Origin: Xenorhabdus poinarii G6
GTDB taxonomy: Bacteria; Pseudomonadota; Gammaproteobacteria; Enterobacterales; Enterobacteriaceae
DNA: 64,000 bases
NCBI RefSeq assembly: GCF_000968175.1
Contig: NZ_FO704551.1
Coordinates: 2,914,001-2,978,000 of the forward strand
Reading direction: 5' to 3'
Positions within the stretch are counted from its first letter, which is position 1, and every line of letters begins with the position of its first letter. The position numbers were made by a program, and so were the translations under genes. Under the pieces are notes generated by a model. It was not told where the DNA came from, searched no databases, and worked only from the letters and a program-made list of their open reading frames with translations. This document shows positions 38,029 to 48,865 of this stretch, piece by piece.

Positions 38029-38917
38029 CAGTGCGGGTAGTCGTTATCTTTCAGTTGTTGCCTACACGCAGTATGTTCAAATACCTTATGTTGACATTCA
38101 CTGAATCAGAAAAGTAAATTGCAGAAAAATTGCGAATTTAATAAAGATATTAATGAGTAATTTTTTATTAATTAAACGTTCAACTTATATAATATATTGA
38201 GTTATTCATTGGAAGACAGAGAGTATTACGCCAATACAATCCACAACAAAAACTCAATATACTGATATTATTGTATTTTTTAGCAAAATGGTCATCCATC
38301 CTACTTGAAGACTGCGGTCAGAGCACGAATAACCATTTGTAGTAAAATCTATTATTTTTAAATTTAATTTCAAACACTTTATTTATAGCTTCGTTATAAA
38401 AAACGCCAAGCAGGTAAATAAAAATAAATTCATATTAATAACTTTAAATATTATTTTCAATAATACTATCAGAGAAATGACACAACCTGTTGAAAATAGC
38501 GGGCAGCAAGCCATCCCACCATTGGTTAAATTATATTTAATATATTAATATTTATATCAGTCACATTTATATCGCGCTATAGTAACGATATCAGCCAAAT
38601 ATCCCCAAAATGAATGCGCTTTTGTTCGTTAAAAAACATAAAGTAAATTTAAATAAACGACAGGCAAAGACAGTTATTGTGATATATATCACATTAATAC
38701 CATCAAATTATATTTTAAAAAAGCCCCGGATCACTCAGAATCACCGACCTAAGAGATTATCGCTATTATGCCGGCGATATTGCTCAATAATATAAGGCTG
38801 TTTTAGCCGATTCTATATAAAAAATAAACAATCCATTCTTTTCGTTAATTACACGTACATTCACTGTGTAATCTCAGTGATGTACTCATACAGACAGAAG
38901 TCACGTGGAGAAAAAAC
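38029..38917. promoter_or_regulatory. Long AT-rich divergent region NRPS / glpT with a CRP-type site
   Basis: About 890 bp without a credible gene; the 61-codon frame at 38610-38795 has no ribosome site or recognisable product. A near-ideal CRP motif TGTGA-TATATA-TCACA lies at 38678-38693, about 225 bp before glpT. A GlpR-like TTCGTTAA word is at about 38850. The NRPS promoter must be at the left end but is not obvious. Confidence 0.5.
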
Positions 38918-40267
38918 ATGTTAAGCATTTTTAAGCCGTCGCCTCATCAGGCTCGGTTGCCCGCACCAGAAATAGATCCACTCTATCGTCGTTTACGCTG
39001 GCAAATTTTTATGGGGATATTCTTTGGCTACGCAGCTTACTACCTGGTCAGAAAAAACTTTGCGCTGGCTATCCCGGCTCTAATCGATCAGGGGTTTTCT
39101 AAAGGGGATCTTGGTTTCGCGCTATCCGGTATTTCAATTGCTTACGGATTTTCGAAATTCATTATGGGGTCCGTTTCTGATCGCTCGAATCCACGCGTTT
39201 TCTTGCCCGCGGGTTTGCTGATGGCAGCGGCAGTGATGCTATTTATGGGGTTTGTGCCGTGGGCTACGTCCAGCATTGCCATTATGTTTGTTATGCTGTT
39301 CCTCTGCGGTTGGTTTCAGGGAATGGGCTGGCCTCCTTGTGGCCGAACCATGGTTCACTGGTGGTCACAGAAAGAACGCGGTCAAATTGTCTCTATCTGG
39401 AACTGTGCCCATAACGTTGGCGGAGGCGTTCCTCCATTACTGTTCATGTTGGGGATGGCCTGGTTCAATGACTGGAAAGCCGCGTTCTATATGCCGGCAT
39501 TTGCCGCGATCCTGGTGGCCATCATCGTTTTCGCCTTAATGCGTGATACACCTCAATCGTGTGGTTTACCGCCAATTGAAGAATACAAAAATGACTATCC
39601 ACCTGATTATTCGGAAAAAAATGAAAAAGAACTGACGGCAAAAGAAATTTTCATGCAGTACATTTTGCCCAATAAATTGCTGTGGATGATCGCTCTTGCC
39701 AACGTATTTGTCTACTTGCTGCGCTACGGTATTCTTGATTGGTCACCCACTTACCTGAAAGAAGTCAAACACTTTGCCATAAATAAATCGTCCTGGGCTT
39801 ACTTCCTCTATGAATATGCCGGTATTCCGGGCACGCTATTGTGCGGCTGGATGTCTGACAAAGTGTTCAAAGGCAATCGTGGTGCAACCGGCGTATTCTT
39901 TATGGTACTCGTCACTATCGCAACGATTGTCTTCTGGTTGAACCCGGCGGGTAACCCGAATATCGATATGCTCTGTATGCTGGTCATCGGTTTCCTGATT
40001 TATGGTCCAGTTATGCTGATTGGCCTGCATGCTCTGGAGCTGGCACCGAAAAAAGCGGCAGGCACAGCAGCAGGTTTTACCGGGCTGTTCGGCTATCTGG
40101 GCGGCTCGGTGGCGGCCAGCATTATTGTCGGTTACACCGTTGACTTTTTGGGTTGGGATGGCGGTTTTGCGGTCATGATCGGCGGTAGTATCCTCTCGGT
40201 TATTTTGCTTCTGTTTGTTATGTTAAGTGAAAAGAAACACAAGCAAAAAATGATTCATTCAAGCTAA
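38918..40267 (+). CDS. glpT: GlpT, glycerol-3-phosphate:phosphate antiporter
   Basis: 449 aa major-facilitator protein with 12 helices. [20 protein letters not shown] and [17 protein letters not shown] at the start carry the substrate Arg; the second half holds the [14 protein letters not shown] segment with the second Arg. It imports glycerol-3-phosphate in exchange for phosphate, and also admits fosfomycin in E. coli. glpQ follows in the same direction after 263 bp. Confidence 0.97.
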   Translation: MLSIFKPSPHQARLPAPEIDPLYRRLRWQIFMGIFFGYAAYYLVRKNFALAIPALIDQGFSKGDLGFALSGISIAYGFSKFIMGSVSDRSNPRVFLPAGLLMAAAVMLFMGFVPWATSSIAIMFVMLFLCGWFQGMGWPPCGRTMVHWWSQKERGQIVSIWNCAHNVGGGVPPLLFMLGMAWFNDWKAAFYMPAFAAILVAIIVFALMRDTPQSCGLPPIEEYKNDYPPDYSEKNEKELTAKEIFMQYILPNKLLWMIALANVFVYLLRYGILDWSPTYLKEVKHFAINKSSWAYFLYEYAGIPGTLLCGWMSDKVFKGNRGATGVFFMVLVTIATIVFWLNPAGNPNIDMLCMLVIGFLIYGPVMLIGLHALELAPKKAAGTAAGFTGLFGYLGGSVAASIIVGYTVDFLGWDGGFAVMIGGSILSVILLLFVMLSEKKHKQKMIHSS

Positions 40268-40301
40268 TAATGATCTGAAAACGTCATTAAAAAACCTATT
40301 A

Positions 40302-40331
40302 ATTGCAGTGTAATAACAGTTGCACTGCAAT
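40302..40331 (+). terminator. Hairpin in the glpT-glpQ gap
   Basis: ATTGCAGTG / CACTGCAAT, 9 perfect pairs, without a U-tail. More likely an mRNA-processing or attenuating hairpin than a full stop. Confidence 0.45.
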
Positions 40332-40530
40332 TCATTAATATGATTTTCAATCGCGATCTGGATTTTTTAAAAGCTGAATCATCAACGCGATTTAATTATT
40401 TTATTCATTTAATCACCGAGCGTATTAAACGAAGTATAGATAGCGTTTAAAGAAAAATATTTATGTCATAAAACTGTGATATATCACTGGTAAAATTCAT
40501 TTCCAAGATTGAATTACATGGAGAATCCCA

Positions 40531-41610
40531 ATGCAGCCCCCCATTAAAGCAATGATGGCCGGTATTCTGTTAGCATCATCAATGTCAGGAATTGCCCAGG
40601 CAGCTGAGAATAAAATTGACATCGCACATCGTGGCGCCAGCGGTTATTTGCCTGAACATACCTTACCGGCTAAAGCAATGGCCTATGCACAAGGTGCTGA
40701 TTATCTTGAGCAAGACTTGGTCATGACGAAAGACGACCAGCTTATTGTCTTGCACGATCACTATCTCGATCGCGTCACCGATGTCGCAGAACGTTTTCCA
40801 GACCGCGCCCGTCGTGACGGTCGCTATTATGCCATCGATTTTACCTTACCTGAAATTAAGTCACTGAAATTCACCGAAGGTTTTGATATCAAGGATGGCA
40901 AAAAAGTCCAAAGCTACCCCGGCCGTTTTCCAATGGGACAATCAGATTTCCACATTCATACCTTTCAGGAAGAGATTGAATTTATACAAGGGATGAATAA
41001 ATCCACAGGTAAAAACATAGGGATCTATCCTGAAATTAAAGCGCCGTGGTTTCATCGTCAGGAAGGCAAAGATATCACAAGCAAGGTGCTGGAAGTCCTG
41101 AAAAAATATGGCTATACCAAAAAGAGCGATAACGTTTATCTGCAATGTTTTGATGCCAATGAACTCAAACGCATCAAAAATGAGTTAGAACCGAAACTGG
41201 GCATGGATCTGAAACTGGTTCAGCTTATCGCTTACACTGACTGGCAGGAAACTTACGAACAAAAACCAGACGGTCAATGGCAGAATTACAGCTATGAATG
41301 GATGTTTAAACCAGGTGCGATGAAAGAAGTGGCAAAATATGCCGATGGCATTGGCCCTGATTATCACATGCTTATCGCCAGTAATTCTACCCCAAACCAC
41401 ATCAAGTTGACCGGGATGGTCAAAGAAGCTCACGCTAACCATCTGGTGGTTCATCCCTATACGATCCGTATCGATCAATTACCCCAATATGCCACCAGCG
41501 GCGACCAATTGTTCGATATTGTTTTCGACAAAGCGAATGTCGATGGCGCATTCACCGATTTCCCTGATTTGGCTGTGAAGTTCCTGAAAAAACATCACGA
41601 GCACAAATAG
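40531..41610 (+). CDS. glpQ: GlpQ, periplasmic glycerophosphodiester phosphodiesterase
   Basis: 359 aa with a signal peptide (MQPPIKAMMAGILLASSMSG, cleavage near AQAAENK). GDPD catalytic residues appear in IAHRGASGYLPEHT (His, Arg, Glu), DYLEQDLVMTKDDQLIVLHD and YPEIKAP. It hydrolyses glycerophosphodiesters to glycerol-3-phosphate, which GlpT imports. The calcium-dependent periplasmic form, not UgpQ. Confidence 0.96.
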   Translation: MQPPIKAMMAGILLASSMSGIAQAAENKIDIAHRGASGYLPEHTLPAKAMAYAQGADYLEQDLVMTKDDQLIVLHDHYLDRVTDVAERFPDRARRDGRYYAIDFTLPEIKSLKFTEGFDIKDGKKVQSYPGRFPMGQSDFHIHTFQEEIEFIQGMNKSTGKNIGIYPEIKAPWFHRQEGKDITSKVLEVLKKYGYTKKSDNVYLQCFDANELKRIKNELEPKLGMDLKLVQLIAYTDWQETYEQKPDGQWQNYSYEWMFKPGAMKEVAKYADGIGPDYHMLIASNSTPNHIKLTGMVKEAHANHLVVHPYTIRIDQLPQYATSGDQLFDIVFDKANVDGAFTDFPDLAVKFLKKHHEHK

Positions 41611-41630
41611 TCAGGACGGATATTGACAAA

Positions 41631-41663
41631 AATAAAGGGGCAGTCCGAGACGACCCCTTTATT
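41631..41663 (-). terminator. Terminator between convergent glpQ and epmA
   Basis: AATAAAGGGG / CCCCTTTATT, 10 pairs; on the minus strand it continues into TTTTGTC, so it fits epmA best and may serve glpQ too. Confidence 0.82.
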
Positions 41664-41687
41664 GCTAACGGCATTGAGTATAAATTG

Positions 41688-42665
41688 TCATGCATTCCCG
41701 ACCGGAAACGCGATGACTTCACTAATCCGCTGCGCCTTCAACGCCAGCATAACCAGACGATCCACGCCCATTGCGACCCCCGAACATTCGGGTATCCCGT
41801 CAGCAAGGGCAGCAAGCAGGTGTTCATCAATAGGCAGAACAGGCATTCCCTTCGCTTCACGTTTACGGTTATCCTGTTCGAAACGGAGACGCTGTTCATG
41901 GCTGTCAGTCAGTTCACGAAAGCCATTCGCCAGCTCCATGCCTTTAAAATAGACCTCAAAACGCTCTGCTACCCGGTGATCTTCCTTGCTAATCTCGGCC
42001 AATGAAGCCTGAGAAGCAGGAAAATGATAAATAAATGCCGGTTTTTCAAGGCCAATCTGGGTTTCTACTCCCACGGCAAAAAGCAGTTGCAATAACGTAT
42101 CTCGATCCTCTTCCTGATCAGCGATATTACTGAGATCCAGTTTTGCCGCCACTTCACGTAATTTTTCTTTACTCGCGGTCAGCGGATCGATATCCAGATA
42201 CCGAATGAAAGCCTGTTGGTAAGAAAGCGATTCCGCACTCTCGCAATCCAAGATCTGTTGCAACAAATCATCCACTTCATTCATTAAACAATACATATCG
42301 TAGTGCGGCCGATACCACTCCAGCATGGTGAACTCAGGATTATGATGACGACCGGCTTCTTCATTACGGAAACTTTTCCCCATCTGAAAAATGGGGCCAC
42401 TTCCGGCGGCTAACAGTCGCTTCATATGAAATTCAGGGCTGGTTATCAGATACAACGTCAAGCCATCTGCCGCGCCTGGCCCAACGAACTGTGTCTGAAA
42501 AGAGGCCAAATGAGCGTCGGTGATCGTTGCCTGACTCATCGCCGGCGTTTCGACTTCCAATACGCCCCGCTCTGAGAAAAAGCGCCGTATTTCTGTTAGA
42601 ATTTCCGCCCTTTTCAATAAATTGGCGATAGGTGCACTTGGCTGCCAATTCGCGACTTCATTCAT
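41688..42665 (-). CDS. epmA: EpmA, elongation factor P beta-lysine ligase
   Basis: 325 aa, class II aaRS fold without anticodon domain. Motif 2 [20 protein letters not shown], the [11 protein letters not shown] region and motif 3 [15 protein letters not shown]. It attaches (R)-beta-lysine to EF-P Lys34, relieving stalling at polyproline. It is divergent from frdA, the E. coli arrangement. Confidence 0.96.
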   Translation of the reverse strand: MNEVANWQPSAPIANLLKRAEILTEIRRFFSERGVLEVETPAMSQATITDAHLASFQTQFVGPGAADGLTLYLITSPEFHMKRLLAAGSGPIFQMGKSFRNEEAGRHHNPEFTMLEWYRPHYDMYCLMNEVDDLLQQILDCESAESLSYQQAFIRYLDIDPLTASKEKLREVAAKLDLSNIADQEEDRDTLLQLLFAVGVETQIGLEKPAFIYHFPASQASLAEISKEDHRVAERFEVYFKGMELANGFRELTDSHEQRLRFEQDNRKREAKGMPVLPIDEHLLAALADGIPECSGVAMGVDRLVMLALKAQRISEVIAFPVGNA

Positions 42666-43233
42666 ATTGCTATGACTCCAAATAAAACAAAAGGCGCAGT
42701 TTACTCATATCAACGCCGCCAGACAAATTTTCAACATTAAATGGGGGAAAACCGCTATTTTCCACAATAACAGCAACAGCCTCTTTCCCTCTATTTATGG
42801 AAAATAGTCAGACATAAAAAATAAATTTTTGGGCAAAATTCTCTCTCAGTGAGATAATGATTTTTGATATGTTAAAAAGCGTTAAAATCACGGCGTATTC
42901 ATTCAATCACACAATGCATATTAACAAAATAAAATATCCCACACATTTTACTTTATATTCTCGTTTACCAACTTCACCGATGATATTTAACCACGGTATA
43001 TCCTCAGAATATAAATTTGCTAAATGATTTGTTACGAACGATGGCATATAGCACGCCAGATAGATAAAAAAAACCTCTCAAATCCCGTTTTAGCGGAAAA
43101 ATCCCACAAAATACGCATTCATATCAAATTTACCTCCGATACTCTTCGCTATAATTAAACCTGATAAAAAGTAACGAAGAGTAAATCATCACGCAACTTC
43201 GATTGCCCCCCACTTGAACAATGGAGAAGAGCA
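42666..43233. promoter_or_regulatory. Divergent control region epmA / frdA with candidate frd promoter
   Basis: 568 bp without a gene. TATAAT at 43150-43155 is the best -10 before frdA. At 43114-43127 lies CGCAT-N4-ATCAA, of which the right half matches the FNR half-site exactly; its centre is at about -41.5 from the predicted start, the class II activation position. A second weak match (TTGAT-N4-TAAAA) is near 42868. Anaerobic activation is expected for frd but the site is only half-conserved. Confidence 0.4.
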
Positions 43234-45030
43234 GTGCAAACCTTCAATGTTGACCTCGCGATTATCGGTGCCGGTGGCGCAGGGCTACGCGCAGCCATCG
43301 CCGCTGCGGAAGCCAATCCCCAATGCAAAATCGCTTTGCTCTCAAAAGTTTATCCTATGCGCAGCCATACTGTCGCCGCCGAAGGTGGATCAGCCGCAGT
43401 CACTCAGTCGCACGATTCCTACGACTTTCACTTCAAAGACACCGTATCCGGTGGTGACTGGTTGTGTGAACAAGATGTGGTTGAGTATTTCGTCAAACAT
43501 TGTCCGACAGAAATGATCCAACTGGAACAATGGGGCTGCCCGTGGAGTCGCAAGGACGATGGCTCTGTCAATGTGCGTCGTTTTGGCGGTATGAACATTG
43601 AACGCACCTGGTTTGCTGCCGATAAAACCGGCTTTCATATGCTCCATACATTGTTCCAAACTTCACTCAAGTACCCACAAATCCAGCGTTTTGATGAACA
43701 TTTTGTCCTCGATATTTTGGTTGATGAAGGACACGCACGCGGATTGGTTGCGCTAAATATGATGGAGGGTACCAAAGTTCAGATCCGTGCCGATGCGGTC
43801 ATTATGGCGACTGGCGGAGCCGGGCGCGTATACCGTTATAACACGAATGGCGGTATTGTCACTGGTGATGGAATGGGGATCGCCTACCGTCACGGTGTGC
43901 CATTGCGTGATATGGAATTTGTGCAGTATCACCCAACGGGTCTGCCCGGTTCCGGTATTTTGATGACCGAAGGCTGCCGCGGTGAAGGTGGAATTTTGGT
44001 GAATAAAGATGGCTATCGTTATCTACAGGATTATGGTTTAGGGCCAGAAACGCCCCTCGGACAACCTGAAAATAAATATATGGAATTAGGCCCACGCGAT
44101 AAAGTCTCCCAGGCCTTCTGGCATGAATGGCGAGCTGGCCGCACCATTACTACCTCGCGCGGGGATGTGGTACATCTGGATTTACGCCATTTGGGTGAAA
44201 AGAAATTGCTCGAACGTCTGCCGTTTATCTGTGAGCTGGCAAAAGCCTATGTCGGCGTTGATCCGGTCAAAGAGCCGATCCCTGTCCGCCCAACCGCCCA
44301 TTACACCATGGGAGGAATCGAAACGAATCAACAGTGTGAAACCCGCATCAAAGGACTATTTGCAATTGGAGAATGTGCGTCTGTTGGTTTACACGGTGCC
44401 AACCGCCTCGGTTCCAATTCACTGGCTGAACTGGTCGTATTTGGTCGTCTGGCAGGTGAAAACGCGATCAAACATATTCAGGCTGTGAAACCCGCCAACC
44501 ATCGTATGCTGGATGCCCAAGCTCGTGATGTGGAAGAAAAACTCAATAAACTGCTGAACCAGAAAGGCAGTGAAAACTGGGCGCAAATCCGTGATGAGCT
44601 GGGGGAGTCAATGGAAGAGGGATGCGGAATTTACCGTACACCCGCATTGATGCAAAAAACCATCGATAAAATTGCGGCATTGAAAGAACGTTTTAAACAG
44701 ATCAGCATTCGCGATCACAGCAGCGTCTTTAATACCGACCTGCTCTATACCATTGAGTTAGGATTTGGTTTGGATGTCGCTGAATGTATGGCTCATTCCG
44801 CCATTAACCGCAAAGAATCACGGGGTGCCCACCAGCGTCTTGATGACGGTTGCACTGAACGTGACGATAAGAATTTCTTGAAACATACGCTGGCCTTCTA
44901 CAACCCCGAAGGTGCTCCTCGTCTGGCATACAGTGATGTGAAAATCACTCAATCTCAGCCGCAGAAGCGGGTCTATGGCGGTGAAGCAGCGGCACAAGAG
45001 AAAAAACAGAAGGAGCAAGCGAATGGCTGA
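43234..45030 (+). CDS. frdA: FrdA, fumarate reductase flavoprotein subunit
   Basis: 598 aa from a GTG start (as in E. coli) with GGAGAAG upstream. FAD fold [18 protein letters not shown]; covalent FAD His45 in [11 protein letters not shown]; active-site motifs include [18 protein letters not shown], the [16 protein letters not shown] block and [20 protein letters not shown]. It reduces fumarate to succinate as the terminal step of anaerobic respiration. First gene of frdABCD; overlaps frdB by 8 bp. Confidence 0.98.
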   Translation: MQTFNVDLAIIGAGGAGLRAAIAAAEANPQCKIALLSKVYPMRSHTVAAEGGSAAVTQSHDSYDFHFKDTVSGGDWLCEQDVVEYFVKHCPTEMIQLEQWGCPWSRKDDGSVNVRRFGGMNIERTWFAADKTGFHMLHTLFQTSLKYPQIQRFDEHFVLDILVDEGHARGLVALNMMEGTKVQIRADAVIMATGGAGRVYRYNTNGGIVTGDGMGIAYRHGVPLRDMEFVQYHPTGLPGSGILMTEGCRGEGGILVNKDGYRYLQDYGLGPETPLGQPENKYMELGPRDKVSQAFWHEWRAGRTITTSRGDVVHLDLRHLGEKKLLERLPFICELAKAYVGVDPVKEPIPVRPTAHYTMGGIETNQQCETRIKGLFAIGECASVGLHGANRLGSNSLAELVVFGRLAGENAIKHIQAVKPANHRMLDAQARDVEEKLNKLLNQKGSENWAQIRDELGESMEEGCGIYRTPALMQKTIDKIAALKERFKQISIRDHSSVFNTDLLYTIELGFGLDVAECMAHSAINRKESRGAHQRLDDGCTERDDKNFLKHTLAFYNPEGAPRLAYSDVKITQSQPQKRVYGGEAAAQEKKQKEQANG

Positions 45031-45757
45031 GATGAAACGCCTGAAAATGGCGGTCATGCGCTATAACCCGGAGACGGACAGCGAACCTCACTTCGTCACT
45101 TATGACGTGCCTTATGATGAGCAAACTTCATTGCTGGATGCGTTGGGTTACATCAAAGACAATCTGGCACCTGACCTTTCCTATCGCTGGTCTTGCCGTA
45201 TGGCCATTTGTGGTTCCTGCGGCATGATGGTAAACCGTGTACCGAAATTAGCCTGTAAGACGTTCCTGCGCGATTACGCCTCGGGAATGAAAGTCGAGGC
45301 GTTAGGTAATTTCCCAATTGAACGGGACTTGGTTGTGGATATGACTCACTTTATTGAGAGTCTGGAAGCCATCAAACCCTATATTATCGGTAATGATCGC
45401 CAACCCGCGGATGGCCCGCATATGCAGACGCCGGCTCAGATGGCGAAATACCACCAATTTTCAGGCTGTATCAACTGTGGCCTGTGCTATGCGGCCTGCC
45501 CCCAATTTGGCCTAAATCCTGAGTTTATTGGACCTGCTGCGATCACATTGGCACACCGCTATAACCTGGATAACCGTGACCACGGCAAGAAAGAACGTAT
45601 GCCACATATCAACAGTGACCATGGTGTCTGGTCCTGTACTTTCGTGGGTTACTGTTCTGAAGTGTGCCCGAAACAGGTTGATCCCGCGGGTGCTATCCAA
45701 CAAAGCAAAGCCGAAAGTGCTAAAGATTTCATTATCTCTATGCTGAAACCACAATAA
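45023..45757 (+). CDS. frdB: FrdB, fumarate reductase iron-sulfur subunit
   Basis: 244 aa. Three cluster sites: [21 protein letters not shown] for [2Fe-2S], [15 protein letters not shown] and [17 protein letters not shown] for [4Fe-4S] and [3Fe-4S]. Passes electrons from menaquinol at FrdCD to FrdA. The ATG at 45023 has AAGGAG upstream, inside the end of frdA. Confidence 0.98.
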   Translation: MAEMKRLKMAVMRYNPETDSEPHFVTYDVPYDEQTSLLDALGYIKDNLAPDLSYRWSCRMAICGSCGMMVNRVPKLACKTFLRDYASGMKVEALGNFPIERDLVVDMTHFIESLEAIKPYIIGNDRQPADGPHMQTPAQMAKYHQFSGCINCGLCYAACPQFGLNPEFIGPAAITLAHRYNLDNRDHGKKERMPHINSDHGVWSCTFVGYCSEVCPKQVDPAGAIQQSKAESAKDFIISMLKPQ

Positions 45758-45771
45758 GGGAGGAAAGAGTG

Positions 45772-46167
45772 ATGACAACAAAACGTAAACCTTATGTGCG
45801 GGGTATGGACACACATTGGTGGCAGAAGCTGGGATTTTATCGCTTTTATATGTTGCGCGAAGGCACATCTGTTCCGACGGTTTGGTTCAGCTTACTAGTG
45901 CTGCACGGCGTGTTCGCCCTGAAAAATGGCCCGGAAAATTGGGCGGAATTTGTCTCTTTCTTGCAGCATCCGGCGGTGTTGCTGATTAACATCATCACCC
46001 TGCTGGCAACGCTATTGCATACAAAAACGTGGTTTGAGCTGGCGCCAAAAGCGCTCAACATCATTGTCAGAAATGAGAAAATGTCCCCGGGGCCGATTAT
46101 CACACTGCTGTGGACAACCACCATTATTGCTACCGCCGTGATCCTCGGCGCGGCGCTATTTTTCTGA
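45772..46167 (+). CDS. frdC: FrdC, fumarate reductase membrane anchor
   Basis: 131 aa, the E. coli length, three transmembrane helices. [20 protein letters not shown] and [16 protein letters not shown] at the start, [14 protein letters not shown] in the quinone-site region. Anchors FrdAB and binds menaquinol with FrdD. Start ATG 45772 follows GGGAGGAAAGAGTG. Confidence 0.97.
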   Translation: MTTKRKPYVRGMDTHWWQKLGFYRFYMLREGTSVPTVWFSLLVLHGVFALKNGPENWAEFVSFLQHPAVLLINIITLLATLLHTKTWFELAPKALNIIVRNEKMSPGPIITLLWTTTIIATAVILGAALFF

Positions 46168-46183
46168 CCCTAAGGAGGATCTG

Positions 46184-46537
46184 ATGAATCAAGTACCTAA
46201 GCGTTCCGATGAACCGATTTTCTGGGGGTTGTTTGGTGCCGGCGGCATGTGGAGTGCTATTATCAGCCCGGCCATGATCCTACTGTTGGGTATTCTGATA
46301 CCCCTCGGTCTGGCATCAGAGGCACTTTCTTATGAGCGTATTCTGGCTTTCTGCCAGAGTGTTATTGGTCGCACATTTTTGCTATTGATGATCTGTCTGC
46401 CGTTGTGGTGCGGAATGCACCGTATCCATCACGGTATGCATGATCTGCAAATCCCTATTCCCGCCAGTAAATGGGTATTTTATGGCGCGGCAGCTATTTT
46501 TAGTGTGGTTGCTTTGATTGGCGTTGCGACGCTGTAA
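46184..46537 (+). CDS. frdD: FrdD, fumarate reductase membrane anchor
   Basis: 117 aa with three helices: [20 protein letters not shown], the [18 protein letters not shown] helix and [15 protein letters not shown] before the last helix. Pairs with FrdC to hold the menaquinol site. AAGGAGGA upstream of the start; last gene of the operon. Confidence 0.97.
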   Translation: MNQVPKRSDEPIFWGLFGAGGMWSAIISPAMILLLGILIPLGLASEALSYERILAFCQSVIGRTFLLLMICLPLWCGMHRIHHGMHDLQIPIPASKWVFYGAAAIFSVVALIGVATL

Positions 46538-46568
46538 TCGCGATAATTGACAATTTATATCAGTAACA

Positions 46569-46591
46569 AGTCTGCGGATAAACCGCAGACT
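46569..46591. terminator. Hairpin between convergent frdD and the TonB receptor
   Basis: AGTCTGCGG / CCGCAGACT with a 5-base loop; no strong T-run. Probable shared terminator. Confidence 0.6.
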
Positions 46592-46632
46592 GATTACTCA
46601 GATTATATCTTGAAATATTTAAGATATCTTGA

Positions 46633-48705
46633 TTAGAACTTATAAGAAATTGTCGCTTTATATGTGCGACCTCTTTCGTCTTGTCCCGGAGAAGTCTTCA
46701 AATAGTAAGAGTGTTCGTTATAACGTTTATCGAAGATATTATCGATACCAAGCTGGATTTCCGTATTTTTAAATGAGCCCGCTTTCGGTGCCCAAGAAAT
46801 ATACATATTGCTTACACCATATCCAGGTTTGTGGATACCGACAATATTTCCGCCGTCTACTCCCTTAGAATCTTTTGCCAGCGCAAATCGAGAATTCCAG
46901 CCGAATTCAATGTCAGATTTGTCGAACAGGTAACTCCCTCCCACAGTGATGGTATCACCTACTGATGGCATAAACTCTGTGCCTTTATCAAATAACGTAC
47001 TACCTTTAATAATCTTGTCATTGACTTTGGCATAGCTGGCTTTTAAAGATAAGTTATCTAGTTTATAGCCAGTCGCTAATTCAAACCCTTCTAGTCTTGA
47101 TTTTGGAATATTGTTTAACTCTCCCTTAGCCAAGGTTGTAGCCAGGTTTTTGAAATGAGTTTGGAATACCTTACCTGAGACAATCAAAGTGTCATTTTTA
47201 GCAAAAATGCTAGGATAAGAACCTACCAATCCTGTTTCTAAGTTGTAACCCGTTGTGGCTTGTAAGTTATTGCTATGCCCAGATAGTCCCATAGCAATCT
47301 CTTTACCCAATGGGCCTCTAAAGAGTTCGGTGTAATTAGCAAATAATGTTGTGGATGCCCCAAGCTCGTATTTCAAGCCGAGTGCTTTAGAGAGCTGAGC
47401 ATAGGTTCGCTCAAAGGGTGCTTTTTGTTTATTAATCGTATGGTATTTATAATGATCCCATCTAATACCCGGTATAACATGGAAATCAGCGAATTGAATA
47501 TCATCTTCTAAATAAACAGATGAAGCATTTGCTTTCTCTATTTCGCTATTATATTTATTTTCTGATACATCAGTATATCTCATATTAGTATCAAAATATT
47601 CATATCCATAGGTTAAATCATGAGCTAATTTCTGAGTATCAAAACTAGAGGTATTACGAACCTTAATACCCTGAGTTTCAACAATACTATCAAATCCTTT
47701 CCCACTTCCATTTGCAGGTTTCATATGGGTAGAGGTTTGTTCAGTATGATAAGCGGATATTTTTAGATCAATAAGGTCATTATTAGCAGGTGCATACCCA
47801 TAAATAACATTATGGGCGTTGCGATCAATGACATATTTCGCTTTTTTCCCGTTATTTACTTGAAGACTTATATTGTTACCAAAGTTTAATCTATGGTTAG
47901 TTACCGCATCATTTTTATAATGTTCTTTTGATACATTAATATACTGCTCATCGGTCAGATTAAATTTAGCTTTTAATAAGTAATTAAATAATCTTCCATC
48001 TGTCGGGATTGAATCCCGCCCGCGATTATCTCTGCCCGATTCAGAATCGTGCATATTGCGATGGGTAAAATAACCTAATAAATCGGCAGCACCCAATCTA
48101 CCATATGCCGCTAAAGATTGTTGGAATTCAGAACCATTACTTGAGTAGTTTAATTTTCCCTTGGCACCAAATAATTGCCCTGGTGACAACAAATCACCTG
48201 CATCAACTGTCTCAAATTTTAAGGCACCACCAATAGCACCAGTATCATAAGTGATGCTGTTACTACCAACCTTGATATCAACTTGCTTTAACATTTCAGG
48301 ATCGATACCGTAACTTCCTGAATGGTGGAAGTGATACCCTTCTTGCCTTGCTCCATCGATCGTCACGTTGATGAATTGATCATCCATACCACGAATTTTG
48401 AAGCGCTGTCCTAAAGCGCTAGGATGACCCGCTTGGACACCCGGTACATTCTTCAAAATCTCACCGACACTTTGTGCCTGTCTGACTTTTATTTCGTGAC
48501 GGTTGACTTCGCCGCTATCTTGTTTTGCATTGTTATCTGCAATAACCACAAGTGTATCGCGAGTATCAGTCGATTTTTTAGTTGTATTTTCAGCACTTGC
48601 AAATGCGCTGGTAGAGATAGCGACTGTCAGCATAGATGCGGACATCAGAGGAACACACAGGCCACTTTTAGCCAGGCTAGCGTAAATTTTGGTAATTTTA
48701 GTCAT
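46633..48705 (-). CDS. TonB-dependent outer-membrane receptor (heme/iron type)
   Basis: 690 aa. Long signal peptide with cleavage near SAFASA|EN; a TonB box DTLVVIAD follows. Plug domain about 60-175: VGEILKNVPGVQAGHPSALG, RFKIRGMDDQFINVTIDGAR and GAIGGALKFETVDAGDLL. The rest is a 22-strand barrel ending in the aromatic KATISYKF. An FRGPLGKEIA segment resembles the FRAP region of heme receptors, but NPDL and the usual His pair are not obvious, so the ligand is open (iron chelate, heme or another TonB substrate). Upstream lies a striking dyad and a Fur-like sequence. Confidence 0.88.
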   Translation of the reverse strand: MTKITKIYASLAKSGLCVPLMSASMLTVAISTSAFASAENTTKKSTDTRDTLVVIADNNAKQDSGEVNRHEIKVRQAQSVGEILKNVPGVQAGHPSALGQRFKIRGMDDQFINVTIDGARQEGYHFHHSGSYGIDPEMLKQVDIKVGSNSITYDTGAIGGALKFETVDAGDLLSPGQLFGAKGKLNYSSNGSEFQQSLAAYGRLGAADLLGYFTHRNMHDSESGRDNRGRDSIPTDGRLFNYLLKAKFNLTDEQYINVSKEHYKNDAVTNHRLNFGNNISLQVNNGKKAKYVIDRNAHNVIYGYAPANNDLIDLKISAYHTEQTSTHMKPANGSGKGFDSIVETQGIKVRNTSSFDTQKLAHDLTYGYEYFDTNMRYTDVSENKYNSEIEKANASSVYLEDDIQFADFHVIPGIRWDHYKYHTINKQKAPFERTYAQLSKALGLKYELGASTTLFANYTELFRGPLGKEIAMGLSGHSNNLQATTGYNLETGLVGSYPSIFAKNDTLIVSGKVFQTHFKNLATTLAKGELNNIPKSRLEGFELATGYKLDNLSLKASYAKVNDKIIKGSTLFDKGTEFMPSVGDTITVGGSYLFDKSDIEFGWNSRFALAKDSKGVDGGNIVGIHKPGYGVSNMYISWAPKAGSFKNTEIQLGIDNIFDKRYNEHSYYLKTSPGQDERGRTYKATISYKF

Positions 48706-48726
48706 GTTTATTCAAAGATAGATACT

Positions 48727-48771
48727 GTTGAGAATTGTTATTATTTACATTTCTATAGTAAATGTAAATAA
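48727..48771 (-). promoter_or_regulatory. Operator dyad and Fur-like sequence upstream of the TonB receptor
   Basis: TTATTTACATTT (48741-48752) and AAATGTAAATAA (48760-48771) are perfect 12-bp inverted arms around a 7-base spacer. On the minus strand the right arm supplies a TTTACA -35-like box. Next to it, GAGAATTGTTATTATTTA (48730-48747) resembles a degenerate Fur box. Together they suggest iron-type repression, but the 12-bp dyad is not a standard Fur site and may bind another regulator. Confidence 0.55.
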
Positions 48772-48803
48772 CTTTAAAGCCGAATGGGGGATATATCTGG
48801 ATG

Positions 48804-48829
48804 TGAAAGGCAGGATCAACAGATCCTGC
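48804..48829 (-). terminator. Terminator of the pxp operon
   Basis: GCAGGATC / GATCCTGC with a 4-base loop, followed on the minus strand by CTTTC; 37 bp after the biotin carboxylase stop. Confidence 0.75.
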
Positions 48830-48865
48830 TGGTTTAAGTAATATCACTACTCTATCTTTACGACA

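Noticed and set aside
38610..38795. 61-codon ORF in the NRPS-glpT gap
   Set aside because: Basic low-complexity product, overlaps the CRP motif, no ribosome site.
40464..40490. TGTGATATATCACT before glpQ as a CRP site
   Set aside because: The half-sites are only 4 bp apart instead of 6.
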